Source: Salinirussus salinus
Lineage (GTDB): Archaea; Halobacteriota; Halobacteria; Halobacteriales; Haloarculaceae
Assembly: GCF_009831455.1 (NCBI RefSeq)
Contig: NZ_WOWO01000001.1
Span: 186,001-250,000, forward strand
DNA: 64,000 nucleotides
Reading direction: 5' to 3'
Each line of letters begins with the position of its first letter. The stretch's first letter is position 1. Positions 1 through 6,988 of the stretch are shown piece by piece. The notes under the pieces were generated by a model, which made no database searches, was not told the DNA's origin, and saw only the letters and a program-made list of their open reading frames with translations. The translations under genes were made by a program, and so were the position numbers.

Positions 1-10
1 AGCTCCGGGT

Positions 11-442
11 ATGGTAGAGCGCGTGCTCGTTCCAGTGGACGGCTCGGAGCAAGGGCTGGAGGCGACGGAGTTCGTCGTCGAGGAGTTCCCGGAGGCGACG
101 ATGGTTCTGATCCACGTCATCGACCCCGCCAGGGAGACGAGCTACCCTAGCGCCACCCTGCCGAGTTTCTCGGAGGAGTGGTACGAACGCGAGAAGGCGC
201 GAGCCGAGGAGCTGTTCGAGGAGGTCGAGGAGGCGGTCGGGGAAGACGTCGCCATCGAGCGAGTCACCGAGGTCGGCAAACCCACGGACGTCATCGTCGA
301 CTTCGCCGGCGACGAGGACAACGCCATCGACCACGTCGTGATGGGTAGCCACGGCCGGAAGGGGGTCTCGCGGCTCCTGCTGGGCAGTGTCGCGGAGACA
401 GTCATCCGGCGCTCGCCGGTCCCCGTGACCGTGGTGCGCTAG
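11..442 (+). CDS. Universal stress protein (UspA family)
   Basis: A complete 143-residue single-domain Usp protein, the usual family length. It begins with the beta-strand VLVPVDGS. Its C-terminal part carries the ATP-binding signature G-2x-G-9x-G-S (GSHG then GS near residues 113-127), followed by the typical RRSPVPVTVVR end. Family members are cytoplasmic nucleotide-binding proteins linked to stress endurance; the partner or target cannot be told from sequence. The gene converges on the next gene, overlapping it by 4 bases at the stop codons. Only 10 bases upstream are visible, so its promoter is outside the window. Confidence 0.93.
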   Translation: MVERVLVPVDGSEQGLEATEFVVEEFPEATMVLIHVIDPARETSYPSATLPSFSEEWYEREKARAEELFEEVEEAVGEDVAIERVTEVGKPTDVIVDFAGDEDNAIDHVVMGSHGRKGVSRLLLGSVAETVIRRSPVPVTVVR

Positions 443-960
443 TACAGAAACCGGTGGGTACCGGGGATCTCGTCGGCGTCCTCGGGGAGTTCGGCGAACC
501 AGCCGGCCTCCTCGACGGGGTCGGTCGCCGCCGCGGTGTCGACCTCGTACGCTCCGTCGACCGGCGGGCCCTCGAAGACGGCGAAGGCCCGCGTGGCCGT
601 CCGGTCGCCGTCGGTGGCGGTCAGGTGGACCTCCCAGACGCCGGCGAGCGTCAGGTCGACCCGGAGGCCGAGCGTCTCGGGGACGTGCTCGCGGGCCGCC
701 GCGACGAAGTCCTCCCCGGGTGCGACCGACGCCGTCGGGAGTTTCCAGCGGCAGGTGTCGGTCAGCCGCCGGAGGAGCACCTCGTCGCGGTCGTTTCTGA
801 TCCCGACGGAGGCGAGGTCGGGTAGGTCGGCCACGTCGTCGACGACCGTCCCGGGGACGGTGTCCTCCTCGCGGTGGAACGGGACGTCGTCGCGGTCGCG
901 GAGCCGGTCGAGGTCGGTGAGCGGTTCGAGCGTGCCGACGGGAGGGGGAGTAGCTGTCAT
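439..960 (-). CDS. Nudix-fold protein with degenerate Nudix box
   Basis: A 173-residue acidic protein. The region around residues 70-160 looks like a Nudix fold: a strand with NDRDEVLLRR, then a GE..VAAAREHVPETLGL helix and later strands. In a canonical box (GX5EX7REUXEEXGU) the helix carries REUXEE. Here RE is followed by HVPETLGL, with an extra residue and only one of the two following glutamates, so metal-dependent hydrolysis may be lost or altered. I placed the start at the ATG at 960, because the 21 extra residues of the longer frame (to 1023) are Arg/Pro-rich and unlike the acidic body. The AT-rich promoter-like stretch at 1064-1082 would leave a leader. Function unknown. Confidence 0.8.
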   Translation of the reverse strand: MTATPPPVGTLEPLTDLDRLRDRDDVPFHREEDTVPGTVVDDVADLPDLASVGIRNDRDEVLLRRLTDTCRWKLPTASVAPGEDFVAAAREHVPETLGLRVDLTLAGVWEVHLTATDGDRTATRAFAVFEGPPVDGAYEVDTAAATDPVEEAGWFAELPEDADEIPGTHRFLY

Positions 961-1287
961 GTGGGGTCTGGCGGTCGGCCCGCGGTACACGCGCGGACGG
1001 AGTGGGTGGACGTCCCGGTGCACGCAGTCGGCGGACTGGGTTCCGATAGGACAGAACTGTGCCCGAATATAAAATAAAGTATCGCTTTTGCCGCGTGTTT
1101 TGTTTGCATGTAAAATTTGGTACGGAAGAGGAATAAAATCACCGGTCTCCGGTCGGCCGTTCTCGCCGCGCGAGCGTGCCCGAACGCGTCGGGAGCCACC
1201 GGCCGGGCGCGCGTCCCGTCGCGCGCCGCGGGGTGGGCCCCGACACGAACGGCGGCGCCGTGAGGGCGGGAAAAGCAGGCGGGCCCC
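961..1287. other. Intergenic region with AT-rich promoter segment
   Basis: No convincing gene is seen between the Nudix-like gene and the repeat at 1288. Bases 1064-1140 are unusually AT-rich for this genome (ATATAAAATAAAG at 1067-1079, plus further T-rich stretches). They may hold promoters for the minus-strand gene ending at 439. Bases 1141-1287 are GC-rich without a clear coding pattern. Small frames here are rich in Arg/Pro, unlike true proteins of this genome. Confidence 0.5.
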
Positions 1288-1427
1288 AGCATCCGCGCGC
1301 CGCAGGCGCGCGGTTCACTCCGACCGAGCGGAGCGAGGTCGGAGGTCTTTTTCGCCCACGTTTTTCAAGGAGCGGTTCCGCAGCGAGCCGGAGGCTCGCG
1401 AGGAAACCCGACGCAGAAAAAGGTGGT
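1288..1427 (-). repeat. 140-bp structured intergenic element, copy 1
   Basis: It lies directly after the stop codon of the minus-strand KaiC-like gene and reads ACCACCTTTTT on that strand. It contains three perfect palindromes: 1293-1301/1305-1313, 1318-1325/1337-1344, and a GCGAGCC/GGCTCGC stem near 1383-1399. The block CGCCCACGTTTTTCAAGGAG lies between the second and third. A second copy (51878-52015) sits in the same place relative to the S19e stop codon, and its stems differ in sequence but still pair. The T-run next to the stop may act as a terminator. Whether the element is mobile is inference. Confidence 0.85.
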
Positions 1428-2480
1428 CTAGAAGATGTTGGCCTGCTGGTAGACGGAGATCCCCTCGGCGGTGATCTCGTAGGGTTTGCGCTCGCGGGAG
1501 TGGTTGGCGTTGCGGATCTTCTGGATCTCCACCGCCAGCCGGGTCTCCTGGGACTCCCCGCGGATGTACTGGAGAAAGAGGACCGCGTCGGTCAGGTACT
1601 CGATGATACCGTGACGGGAGGCGTACTCGTTGTCCTCGCTGGCCTCGCTGGTGAGGAAGGTGGTGACGCCGGCCTCCTTCAGCGACCGCGTGAAGTCGAA
1701 CACCTCGGTCCGCCGGCGGGCGACGTCGTCGTACATCATCTCCAGCAGCGAGACGGAGTCGAGCACGAGCCGGTCGGCGCCGAAGTCCTCGACCAGTTCG
1801 GGGAGTTCCCCGCGGATGTTGTCGAGGCTGTTTGCCATCTCGACGGGGTCAAGATCGACGACCGCCAGCGCGCCCTCGCGCTCGTAGCGGTCGAACTCCC
1901 AGCCCCGGCCGTTGGCGGTGTCCATGATGTCCTCGTAGCTCTGTTCGAGCGTGATGAAGACGCCCTGTTCCCCGTTCTGCAGCCCGTGGTGGAGAAACTG
2001 CAGCCCGAAGGTGGTCTTGCCGCTGCCGGCCCCGCCGATACAGACGATCAGGTGACGTTCGGGGACTCCGCCGAGGATCATGTCGTCCAGCCCCTCGATC
2101 CCGAGGTCGATGCGTGGAACGTCGGACTCGAAGTCCTCCTCGGCGAAGTCGGTCTCGCCGCTGCCCCCGAAGGCAGTCTCGAAATCGTCGTCGAAGAGGC
2201 TCTCGCTCCCTGCGTCGCCGAAGGAGACGGCGTCGTCGAAGGGGTCCTCACCGCCCGCCTCGCCGAAGGGGTCGTCGTCAAAGGGGGTGTCGTTGTCGCC
2301 GTCGAAGGAGTCGCCGTCGAAGGGGACGCCGTCGGACTCGGCGCCCGTCTCACCGGCCTCGGCCGCGCCCGGCGTTCCGGGCGGTCCCTCCCCGTTCTCG
2401 TCTTCGTCCTCGCCGTCCGCTCCATCGGGCTCGTCCGCCTCCCGGAGGGCCCGCTCGAACCAGTCCTCGTCCCCGCTCAT
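1428..2480 (-). CDS. KaiC-like RecA-superfamily ATPase with acidic N-terminal extension
   Basis: 350 residues. Residues 1-120 are a low-complexity, highly acidic segment with recurring Phe-Asp patterns (FDGDSFDGD, PFDDDPF, LFDDDFETAF), probably disordered. Residues 121-350 form a single KaiC/RadA-like domain: Walker A GGAGSGKTT at 149-157, a strand with TLEQ at 178-181, and Walker B RLVLDSVS with Asp241. KaiC itself has two such domains and a clock partner KaiB; this protein has one, and no kaiB is near. Haloarchaeal one-domain KaiC-like proteins are often tied to signalling or taxis, but the role here is inference. The two HalX regulators lie 500 bases away on the other strand. Confidence 0.85.
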   Translation of the reverse strand: MSGDEDWFERALREADEPDGADGEDEDENGEGPPGTPGAAEAGETGAESDGVPFDGDSFDGDNDTPFDDDPFGEAGGEDPFDDAVSFGDAGSESLFDDDFETAFGGSGETDFAEEDFESDVPRIDLGIEGLDDMILGGVPERHLIVCIGGAGSGKTTFGLQFLHHGLQNGEQGVFITLEQSYEDIMDTANGRGWEFDRYEREGALAVVDLDPVEMANSLDNIRGELPELVEDFGADRLVLDSVSLLEMMYDDVARRRTEVFDFTRSLKEAGVTTFLTSEASEDNEYASRHGIIEYLTDAVLFLQYIRGESQETRLAVEIQKIRNANHSRERKPYEITAEGISVYQQANIF

Positions 2481-2597
2481 GGCTCTCCCGTGGCGACAGC
2501 AGCCATACAGGGCAGTCGCGGCGGGGACGGATTAACTTTGCCCGGGCACGGGGACGGACTCGCACCAGCCGGGGGAGGCAGACGGGGGAGAACGGGG

Positions 2598-2885
2598 CTA
2601 CCGCTTCGCGGTGGTGTAGAAGACCGGCCCGACGACCAGGAGGACGAGTCCGAGCATCTTGTACTGCAGGGGGCTTCCGAGGAGGTGTGTCGGGCCCTCG
2701 ACGCCCATCGCGCTGGAGGGGGTCAGGAGGAAGATGATCCCGAAGAGGATGATGTGGAGCGTGGTCACTTTCCGGGAGCGCAACGGGAGCGTCGCGAGCA
2801 GCCCGAGGGCGAACACCACGACGAACGCGTCCCCCACGTTGTAGTTGAGGAGGAAGCTGTCGACGAGCTGGAGTGGCGCGAGCAT
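2598..2885 (-). CDS. Small three-helix membrane protein, haloarchaeal, function unknown
   Basis: 95 residues, almost all hydrophobic. Predicted transmembrane segments are near residues 19-34, 43-57 and 75-90, with charged turns RSRK and a C-terminal TTAKR. The length and composition resemble conserved small haloarchaeal membrane proteins without known function. It is divergent from the first HalX regulator across a 115-base gap, which must hold both promoters. It does not appear to be co-transcribed with the KaiC-like gene, which has its own upstream gap of 117 bases. Confidence 0.75.
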   Translation of the reverse strand: MLAPLQLVDSFLLNYNVGDAFVVVFALGLLATLPLRSRKVTTLHIILFGIIFLLTPSSAMGVEGPTHLLGSPLQYKMLGLVLLVVGPVFYTTAKR

Positions 2886-2982
2886 CCGTGTCCGGAAGTC
2901 GCCCGCAGCCAGTCTTTAAACTTCCGCTACGCGGTCCAGCGGGACTGCCCCGGCAACCGGCGGACGGGGCGGATGACACACA

Positions 2983-2989
2983 CTTATTA
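2983..2989 (+). promoter_or_regulatory. TATA box of first HalX regulator
   Basis: CTTATTA at 2983-2989 is centred 27 bases upstream of the GTG at 3013. This is the spacing of a leaderless haloarchaeal transcript, and it favours 3013 over the in-frame GTG at 3001 as the start. Confidence 0.6.
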
Positions 2990-3012
2990 CCGGCGGTGTC
3001 GTGGGATCCGCT

Positions 3013-3585
3013 GTGTCGGAGAGTCCCCAGGCGACCGTGCTCGTCGTCGACGACGAGCCCGAGGTGGCCGACGTGTACGCGCTCCGCCTCGAGACGGAGT
3101 ACGAGACCCGCGTCGCCTACGGCGGGGAAGAGGCGCTGGAGGCCGTCGACGGGGACATCGACGTCGTCCTGCTCGACCGGCGGATGCCGACCCTCTCGGG
3201 CGACGAGGTCCTCGGGAAGCTCCGCGAGCGTGGCTACGAGACCCGGGTGATCATGCTCACGGCCGTCGACCCGGGGATGGACATCATCGACATGCCCTTC
3301 GACGACTACCTCTGCAAGCCCGTCGAGAAGGACGACCTGACGGCGGCCATCGGCCAGCAACTCCGCGCCAAGCGGTACGACGCCCGGCTCTCCGAGTACA
3401 TGGAAGTGACCTCGAAGCTCGCGTTGCTGGAGGCGGAGCTGTCCACCCAGGAAGTCAGCGAGAACGAGGACCTGCAGGAGCTCTCCCGGCGGGCCGACGA
3501 GCTCAAAGCCCAGATGGACGAGGCGCTCGAGGGCTTCGAGGACATCGACACCGCCTTCCAGGAGATCGGCCGGCACCACAGCTGA
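3013..3585 (+). CDS. Response regulator with receiver and HalX domains (first of tandem pair)
   Basis: 190 residues from the GTG at 3013. The N-terminal receiver domain (about residues 8-120) has the acidic pair VVDDE, phospho-acceptor Asp in VLLDRRMP, Thr in MLTAVDP and Lys in CKPV. The C-terminal 65 residues form a coiled-coil-like HalX domain (Glu/Leu-rich helices ending EIGRHHS). HalX has no known DNA-binding motif, so output may be by protein contact. A paralogue follows 72 bases downstream with its own promoter, and the two share a 58-base identical tract. No cognate histidine kinase is adjacent; one PAS kinase lies at 18 kb. Confidence 0.9.
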   Translation: MSESPQATVLVVDDEPEVADVYALRLETEYETRVAYGGEEALEAVDGDIDVVLLDRRMPTLSGDEVLGKLRERGYETRVIMLTAVDPGMDIIDMPFDDYLCKPVEKDDLTAAIGQQLRAKRYDARLSEYMEVTSKLALLEAELSTQEVSENEDLQELSRRADELKAQMDEALEGFEDIDTAFQEIGRHHS

Positions 3586-3630
3586 GCCGGAGCCGGGAGC
3601 GCGGGACGAAGCGCCGCGGGACAAAGGGTC

Positions 3631-3636
3631 TATACA
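3631..3636 (+). promoter_or_regulatory. TATA box of second HalX regulator
   Basis: TATACA at 3631-3636, preceded by GGGTC, lies about 25 bases upstream of the GTG at 3658. This fits a separate leaderless transcript for the second paralogue. Confidence 0.55.
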
Positions 3637-3657
3637 GTTGCTCTCCGAACTGTACCC

Positions 3658-4227
3658 GTGGCACCGAGTAGTCAGGTCGTCCTGGTCGTCGACGACGAAA
3701 CGGCCGTGGCGGACACCTACGCGCTCAGGCTGGAGACCCTGTACGAGACCCGCGTCGCCTACGGCGGGGAAGAGGCGCTGGAGGCCGTCGACGGGGACGT
3801 CGACGCCGTGTTGCTCGACCGCCGGATGCCGGGTATGTCCGGCGACGAGGTCCTCGAGACGCTCCGCGAACGCGGCTACGACGGTGTGGTCGTGATGACG
3901 ACCGCGGTCGACCCGGACCTGAACATCCTGGAGATGGACTTCGACGACTACCTCTGCAAGCCCGTCGACCGGGAGACGATCGTGGAGACGCTGGAACAGC
4001 ACCTCGGCACACCCGATACCGACGACCGCCTCGACGAGTTCTTCCGGGTCGTCTCGAAGCTCTCCGTGCTCAAAGAGGAGAAGACGCGGGCGGAACTCGA
4101 GGCGAACGCGGAGTTCCAGCGGCTCCAGGAGCGGGCCGACGAGCTCGCGGGGGAGCTCCGGGAGCGCGTCGACGAGTTCGACGACCTGATGGAGACCCAC
4201 CGGTCGATCAGCCGCGGGTCGTCGTAG
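3658..4227 (+). CDS. Response regulator with receiver and HalX domains (second of tandem pair)
   Basis: 189 residues with the same layout as its upstream neighbour: receiver (VVDDE, VLLDRRMP with phospho-acceptor Asp, MTTAVDP, CKPVD), then a HalX coiled-coil tail. The protein diverges in the tail and N-terminus, but bases 3741-3798 match 3099-3156 exactly, including wobble positions. This suggests gene conversion. The GTG start is placed by the TATA box at 3631. Kinase partner unknown. Confidence 0.9.
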   Translation: MAPSSQVVLVVDDETAVADTYALRLETLYETRVAYGGEEALEAVDGDVDAVLLDRRMPGMSGDEVLETLRERGYDGVVVMTTAVDPDLNILEMDFDDYLCKPVDRETIVETLEQHLGTPDTDDRLDEFFRVVSKLSVLKEEKTRAELEANAEFQRLQERADELAGELRERVDEFDDLMETHRSISRGSS

Positions 4228-4250
4228 TCCCGGGGCGCGAACCCGGCCCG

Positions 4251-4628
4251 TCAGACGACCGAAGAGGACCGGTCCTCGGCGGGCACCAGGTGGCGCTCGC
4301 CCCACTCCCGCATCGATTCGACCACCGGTTCGAGGTCAGCGCCGCGCTCGGTCAGCGAGTACTCCACCCGGAACGGCTTCTCGGAGATGATCGCCCGCTC
4401 GACCAGCCCCGCATCCTCGAGGTCGTCGAGGCTATCGGAGAGCACCTTGCTCGAGATGCCGTCGACGGACCCTTTCAGCGCGTTGAACCCCTGTGGCCCG
4501 CCCTCCAGCAGCCGGTGGACGATGACCGGGTGCCACTTGCGGCCGATCAGCGTCGCCGTCGTCGTGATGGGGCACCACTCGTCGCCCGCACACCAGACTG
4601 CGAGCCGGTCGCGGTCGCTGTCGTCCAT
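4251..4628 (-). CDS. HxlR-family winged-helix transcriptional regulator
   Basis: 125 residues, typical HxlR length. The N-terminus carries two cysteines (CAGDEWCP, residues 14 and 19). The winged helix follows: LIGRKWHPVIVHRLLEGG, then GISSKVLSDSLDDLEDAGLV as recognition helix, then the wing with VEYSLTERG. HxlR proteins often sense redox or electrophiles through an N-terminal cysteine. The TATA-like TTTTAAG at 4651-4658 (read on the minus strand) sits about 27 bases before the ATG, so the mRNA is likely leaderless. A CGGTTACCGG site directly upstream of the TATA box recurs at 4916. Confidence 0.9.
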   Translation of the reverse strand: MDDSDRDRLAVWCAGDEWCPITTTATLIGRKWHPVIVHRLLEGGPQGFNALKGSVDGISSKVLSDSLDDLEDAGLVERAIISEKPFRVEYSLTERGADLEPVVESMREWGERHLVPAEDRSSSVV

Positions 4629-4691
4629 GTCCGGCGGTACGGGGGACAGGCACTTAAAATCGGTTACCGGGTTGCTTCACGTAAGCTTAAC

Positions 4692-4862
4692 TCACGCCAT
4701 CGAGTCGGTGCTGACCGCGGCGTCGGACTGGACCCACGCCTGGTGGTTCTGCCGGTCGTAGATGACCACCTGGTCGCCGACTTCGAGCTGTGCGTACCGC
4801 TGGTCGGCAGAGGGCGGGTTGCCGGGGGCCTCGGAGGGGGACTGGCTGTCTGGTTCGCTCAC
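4692..4862 (-). CDS. Small DUF7331-like haloarchaeal protein
   Basis: A 56-residue acidic protein from a GTG start. It has a flexible Ser/Pro-rich N-terminus, then a compact core with YAQLEVGDQVVIYDR, QNHQAWVQSD and AAVSTDSMA. This core resembles the small haloarchaeal family I know as DUF7331; the family name is from memory. The start is supported by a TATA-like element (CTTAACAAT on the minus strand) at 4886-4894, 24-32 bases upstream, giving a leaderless message. Function unknown. Confidence 0.7.
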   Translation of the reverse strand: MSEPDSQSPSEAPGNPPSADQRYAQLEVGDQVVIYDRQNHQAWVQSDAAVSTDSMA

Positions 4863-5050
4863 ACAACGAGGTTACGTCCGGATATTGTTAAGAGTTACCA
4901 AACACTTCCCGTACCCGGTTACCGGCGCGTAACCACGACGGACGGAGCCGGAGGTGGTGTAAGTATTTTAGAACAAACAGCACTCCCGTTTTTCTCCGTT
5001 TCGGACAGGTATACCCGTTGGGCATCACAACAGGGGGGACAACTGACTCC

Positions 5051-6985
5051 ATGAGACACCTACGCCTGTTCGTCGCGGTGACGGTCGTCCTGTCGATGGC
5101 TGCCGTCCCCGCCCCGGCCGCTGCCGACGTGACCGGTGAGCCGGACCTGAGTGCCGTCTTCACCGACAACACCGTCACCCCCGGCGAGGAGAGACAGCTG
5201 CAGCTACAGCTGATCAACCGCGGCGACGTCGACGAAGGGTCGGCCCGGAACCCGCAGTGGACCGACCGGGTCACGACCGCGCGCGGGCTGACCGTCACCG
5301 TCCAGGACGACGACGTCCCCATCGACGTCAGGACCGGGACGCAGGCCGTCGGCTCGCTGCCCGAGGGAGCGGCCTCGCCGCTGTCGATCCCCGTCACCGT
5401 CGACGACGGCGCCAGCCCGGGGACCTACACCGTGGACGTGACCGTCGAGTACCGGTACACGAGCCGGATCGACGACAACGACGGCGACGAGACCGAGCGG
5501 ACCGTCCGCCGGACGCTCCCCGTCACCCTCGAAGTCGAAGACGACGCCTCGTTCGACGTGGTCGACGTCGACTCGGAGGTCCGGGCGGGCGCGACGGAGA
5601 CGGTCTCGCTGACCGTCGAGAACGGCGGCTCGGCGGCGGCGACCGACGCGACGCTCGCACTGGAGTCACCCAACGCCGACCTGACCGTCGGCGACGCGAC
5701 CTCGGCGACGCGGTCGGTCGGGACGCTCGAACCCGGGCAGCGGACCACGGTCGACTACGAGGTGACCGCCGCGCCCTCGGCCCGCAGCGGGAACTACGCC
5801 CTGACGCTGACCGCACAGTACGAGGCCGACGGCGTGAGCAGGAGTTCGGACCCCACGACAGTCAGCGTCGCGCCCGACCCACAGCAGGAGTTCGGCGTAA
5901 TGAACGCGACCAGCGCCGTGGCGGTCGGCGATACCGGGTCGGTGACAGTCCAGTTGCGTAACGACGGGCCCCTCGCGGTCGACGACGCCGAGGTCCGGCT
6001 GGAGTCGACGAGCGGGCAGCTCTCCTTCGGCGGGAGCGCGAGCGCCAGCCGCTTTGTCGGCTCGTGGGCCCCCAACGAGACCCGGACGGTGACCTACGAC
6101 CTCACGGCGACCGGGGAGGCCGAACCCCGGGAGTACACGCTGTCGGCGACGGTCACCTACCGCGACGACGAGGGCGACGTCGCAACCGCCCCGAGCAGGT
6201 CGCTGGGTGTCGCCCCCGCTCCCGAGCAGACCTTCGAGGTGTCGAACACCTCGGCGACGCTCGCGGTCGGCCAGGACGGTCAGCTGCGCGGGACCGTCAC
6301 CAACACCGGCGAGCGCCCGGCCGACAGCGCCGTCGTGGTCTTCACGAGCGAATCCGGGACGGTGACCGCCATCGAGACCGAGTCGCCGGTCGGGAACCTC
6401 GGCCCCGGCGAGTCGGCGAACTTCGCGATCCCGCTTGAGATCTCGAGCAGCGCCGAGCCCGGCCCCAAGCAGTTCTCGGTCGCGGTGCAGTACCGCAACG
6501 CCGACGACGAGCAGCGCCGGAGCGACGGCTTCGACGTCCGCGCCGACGTGGGGCCGGACACCGACACCTTCGGGCTCGACGTGACGGGCGCGTCGGTCCC
6601 CGCCGGCGAGTCGACGCAACTGGAGGTCGAGGTGACCAACAACGGCAACGAGGCGTACACCGACATCTCGGCGAAGCTGTTCGCCGAATCCCCTCTCTCG
6701 ACCGGTGACGACGAGGCCTTCATCGCCCGGCTCGAACCCGGAGAGTCCGAGACCGTGGTCTTCAACGTCGGCGCCGGCGGCGGGGCGCTCGCCAAGACCT
6801 ACCCGCTGTCGATGGACTTCCAGTACGACGACGAGGACGGCGACACCCTCACCTCCGACACGTACCGGCTCCCCCTGCAGGTGACCGAGAACTCCGACGA
6901 CGGGGGGCTGCCGACCCTCCCGCTCGTGGTCGGGCTCGTCGTGCTCGTCGCCGTCGGGGTGTACGCCTACCGCAGGTTCGCCTGA
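5051..6985 (+). CDS. Secreted CARDB-repeat (COG1361-type) membrane-anchored protein
   Basis: 644 residues from the ATG at 5051; the preceding in-frame residues are not needed. Residues 1-27 are a Sec signal peptide ending AAAD. The body holds repeated Ig-like CARDB/NEW3 domains: an N-terminal one (25-170), then copies starting near FDVVDVDSEV, FGVMNATSAV, FEVSNTSATL and FGLDVTGASV, each with a V.N.G motif. A single C-terminal helix (about 619-640) with YRRFA anchors it outside the cell. The RND permease follows after 3 bases, so the two are almost certainly one operon. In archaea this pairing suggests an extracellular accessory subunit of the permease. Substrate unknown. Confidence 0.88.
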   Translation: MRHLRLFVAVTVVLSMAAVPAPAAADVTGEPDLSAVFTDNTVTPGEERQLQLQLINRGDVDEGSARNPQWTDRVTTARGLTVTVQDDDVPIDVRTGTQAVGSLPEGAASPLSIPVTVDDGASPGTYTVDVTVEYRYTSRIDDNDGDETERTVRRTLPVTLEVEDDASFDVVDVDSEVRAGATETVSLTVENGGSAAATDATLALESPNADLTVGDATSATRSVGTLEPGQRTTVDYEVTAAPSARSGNYALTLTAQYEADGVSRSSDPTTVSVAPDPQQEFGVMNATSAVAVGDTGSVTVQLRNDGPLAVDDAEVRLESTSGQLSFGGSASASRFVGSWAPNETRTVTYDLTATGEAEPREYTLSATVTYRDDEGDVATAPSRSLGVAPAPEQTFEVSNTSATLAVGQDGQLRGTVTNTGERPADSAVVVFTSESGTVTAIETESPVGNLGPGESANFAIPLEISSSAEPGPKQFSVAVQYRNADDEQRRSDGFDVRADVGPDTDTFGLDVTGASVPAGESTQLEVEVTNNGNEAYTDISAKLFAESPLSTGDDEAFIARLEPGESETVVFNVGAGGGALAKTYPLSMDFQYDDEDGDTLTSDTYRLPLQVTENSDDGGLPTLPLVVGLVVLVAVGVYAYRRFA

Positions 6986-6988
6986 CCG

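Noticed and set aside
1288-1427. Possible CRISPR or direct-repeat array at the 140-bp element
   Set aside because: There is only one unit at each place and no regular spacers; the internal repeats are inverted, not direct.
1176-3671. An 831-residue plus-strand open frame
   Set aside because: It runs antisense to the KaiC-like gene and through repeats; the protein is Arg/Gly/Val-rich with no acidic bias. High-GC genomes keep antisense frames open by codon bias alone.
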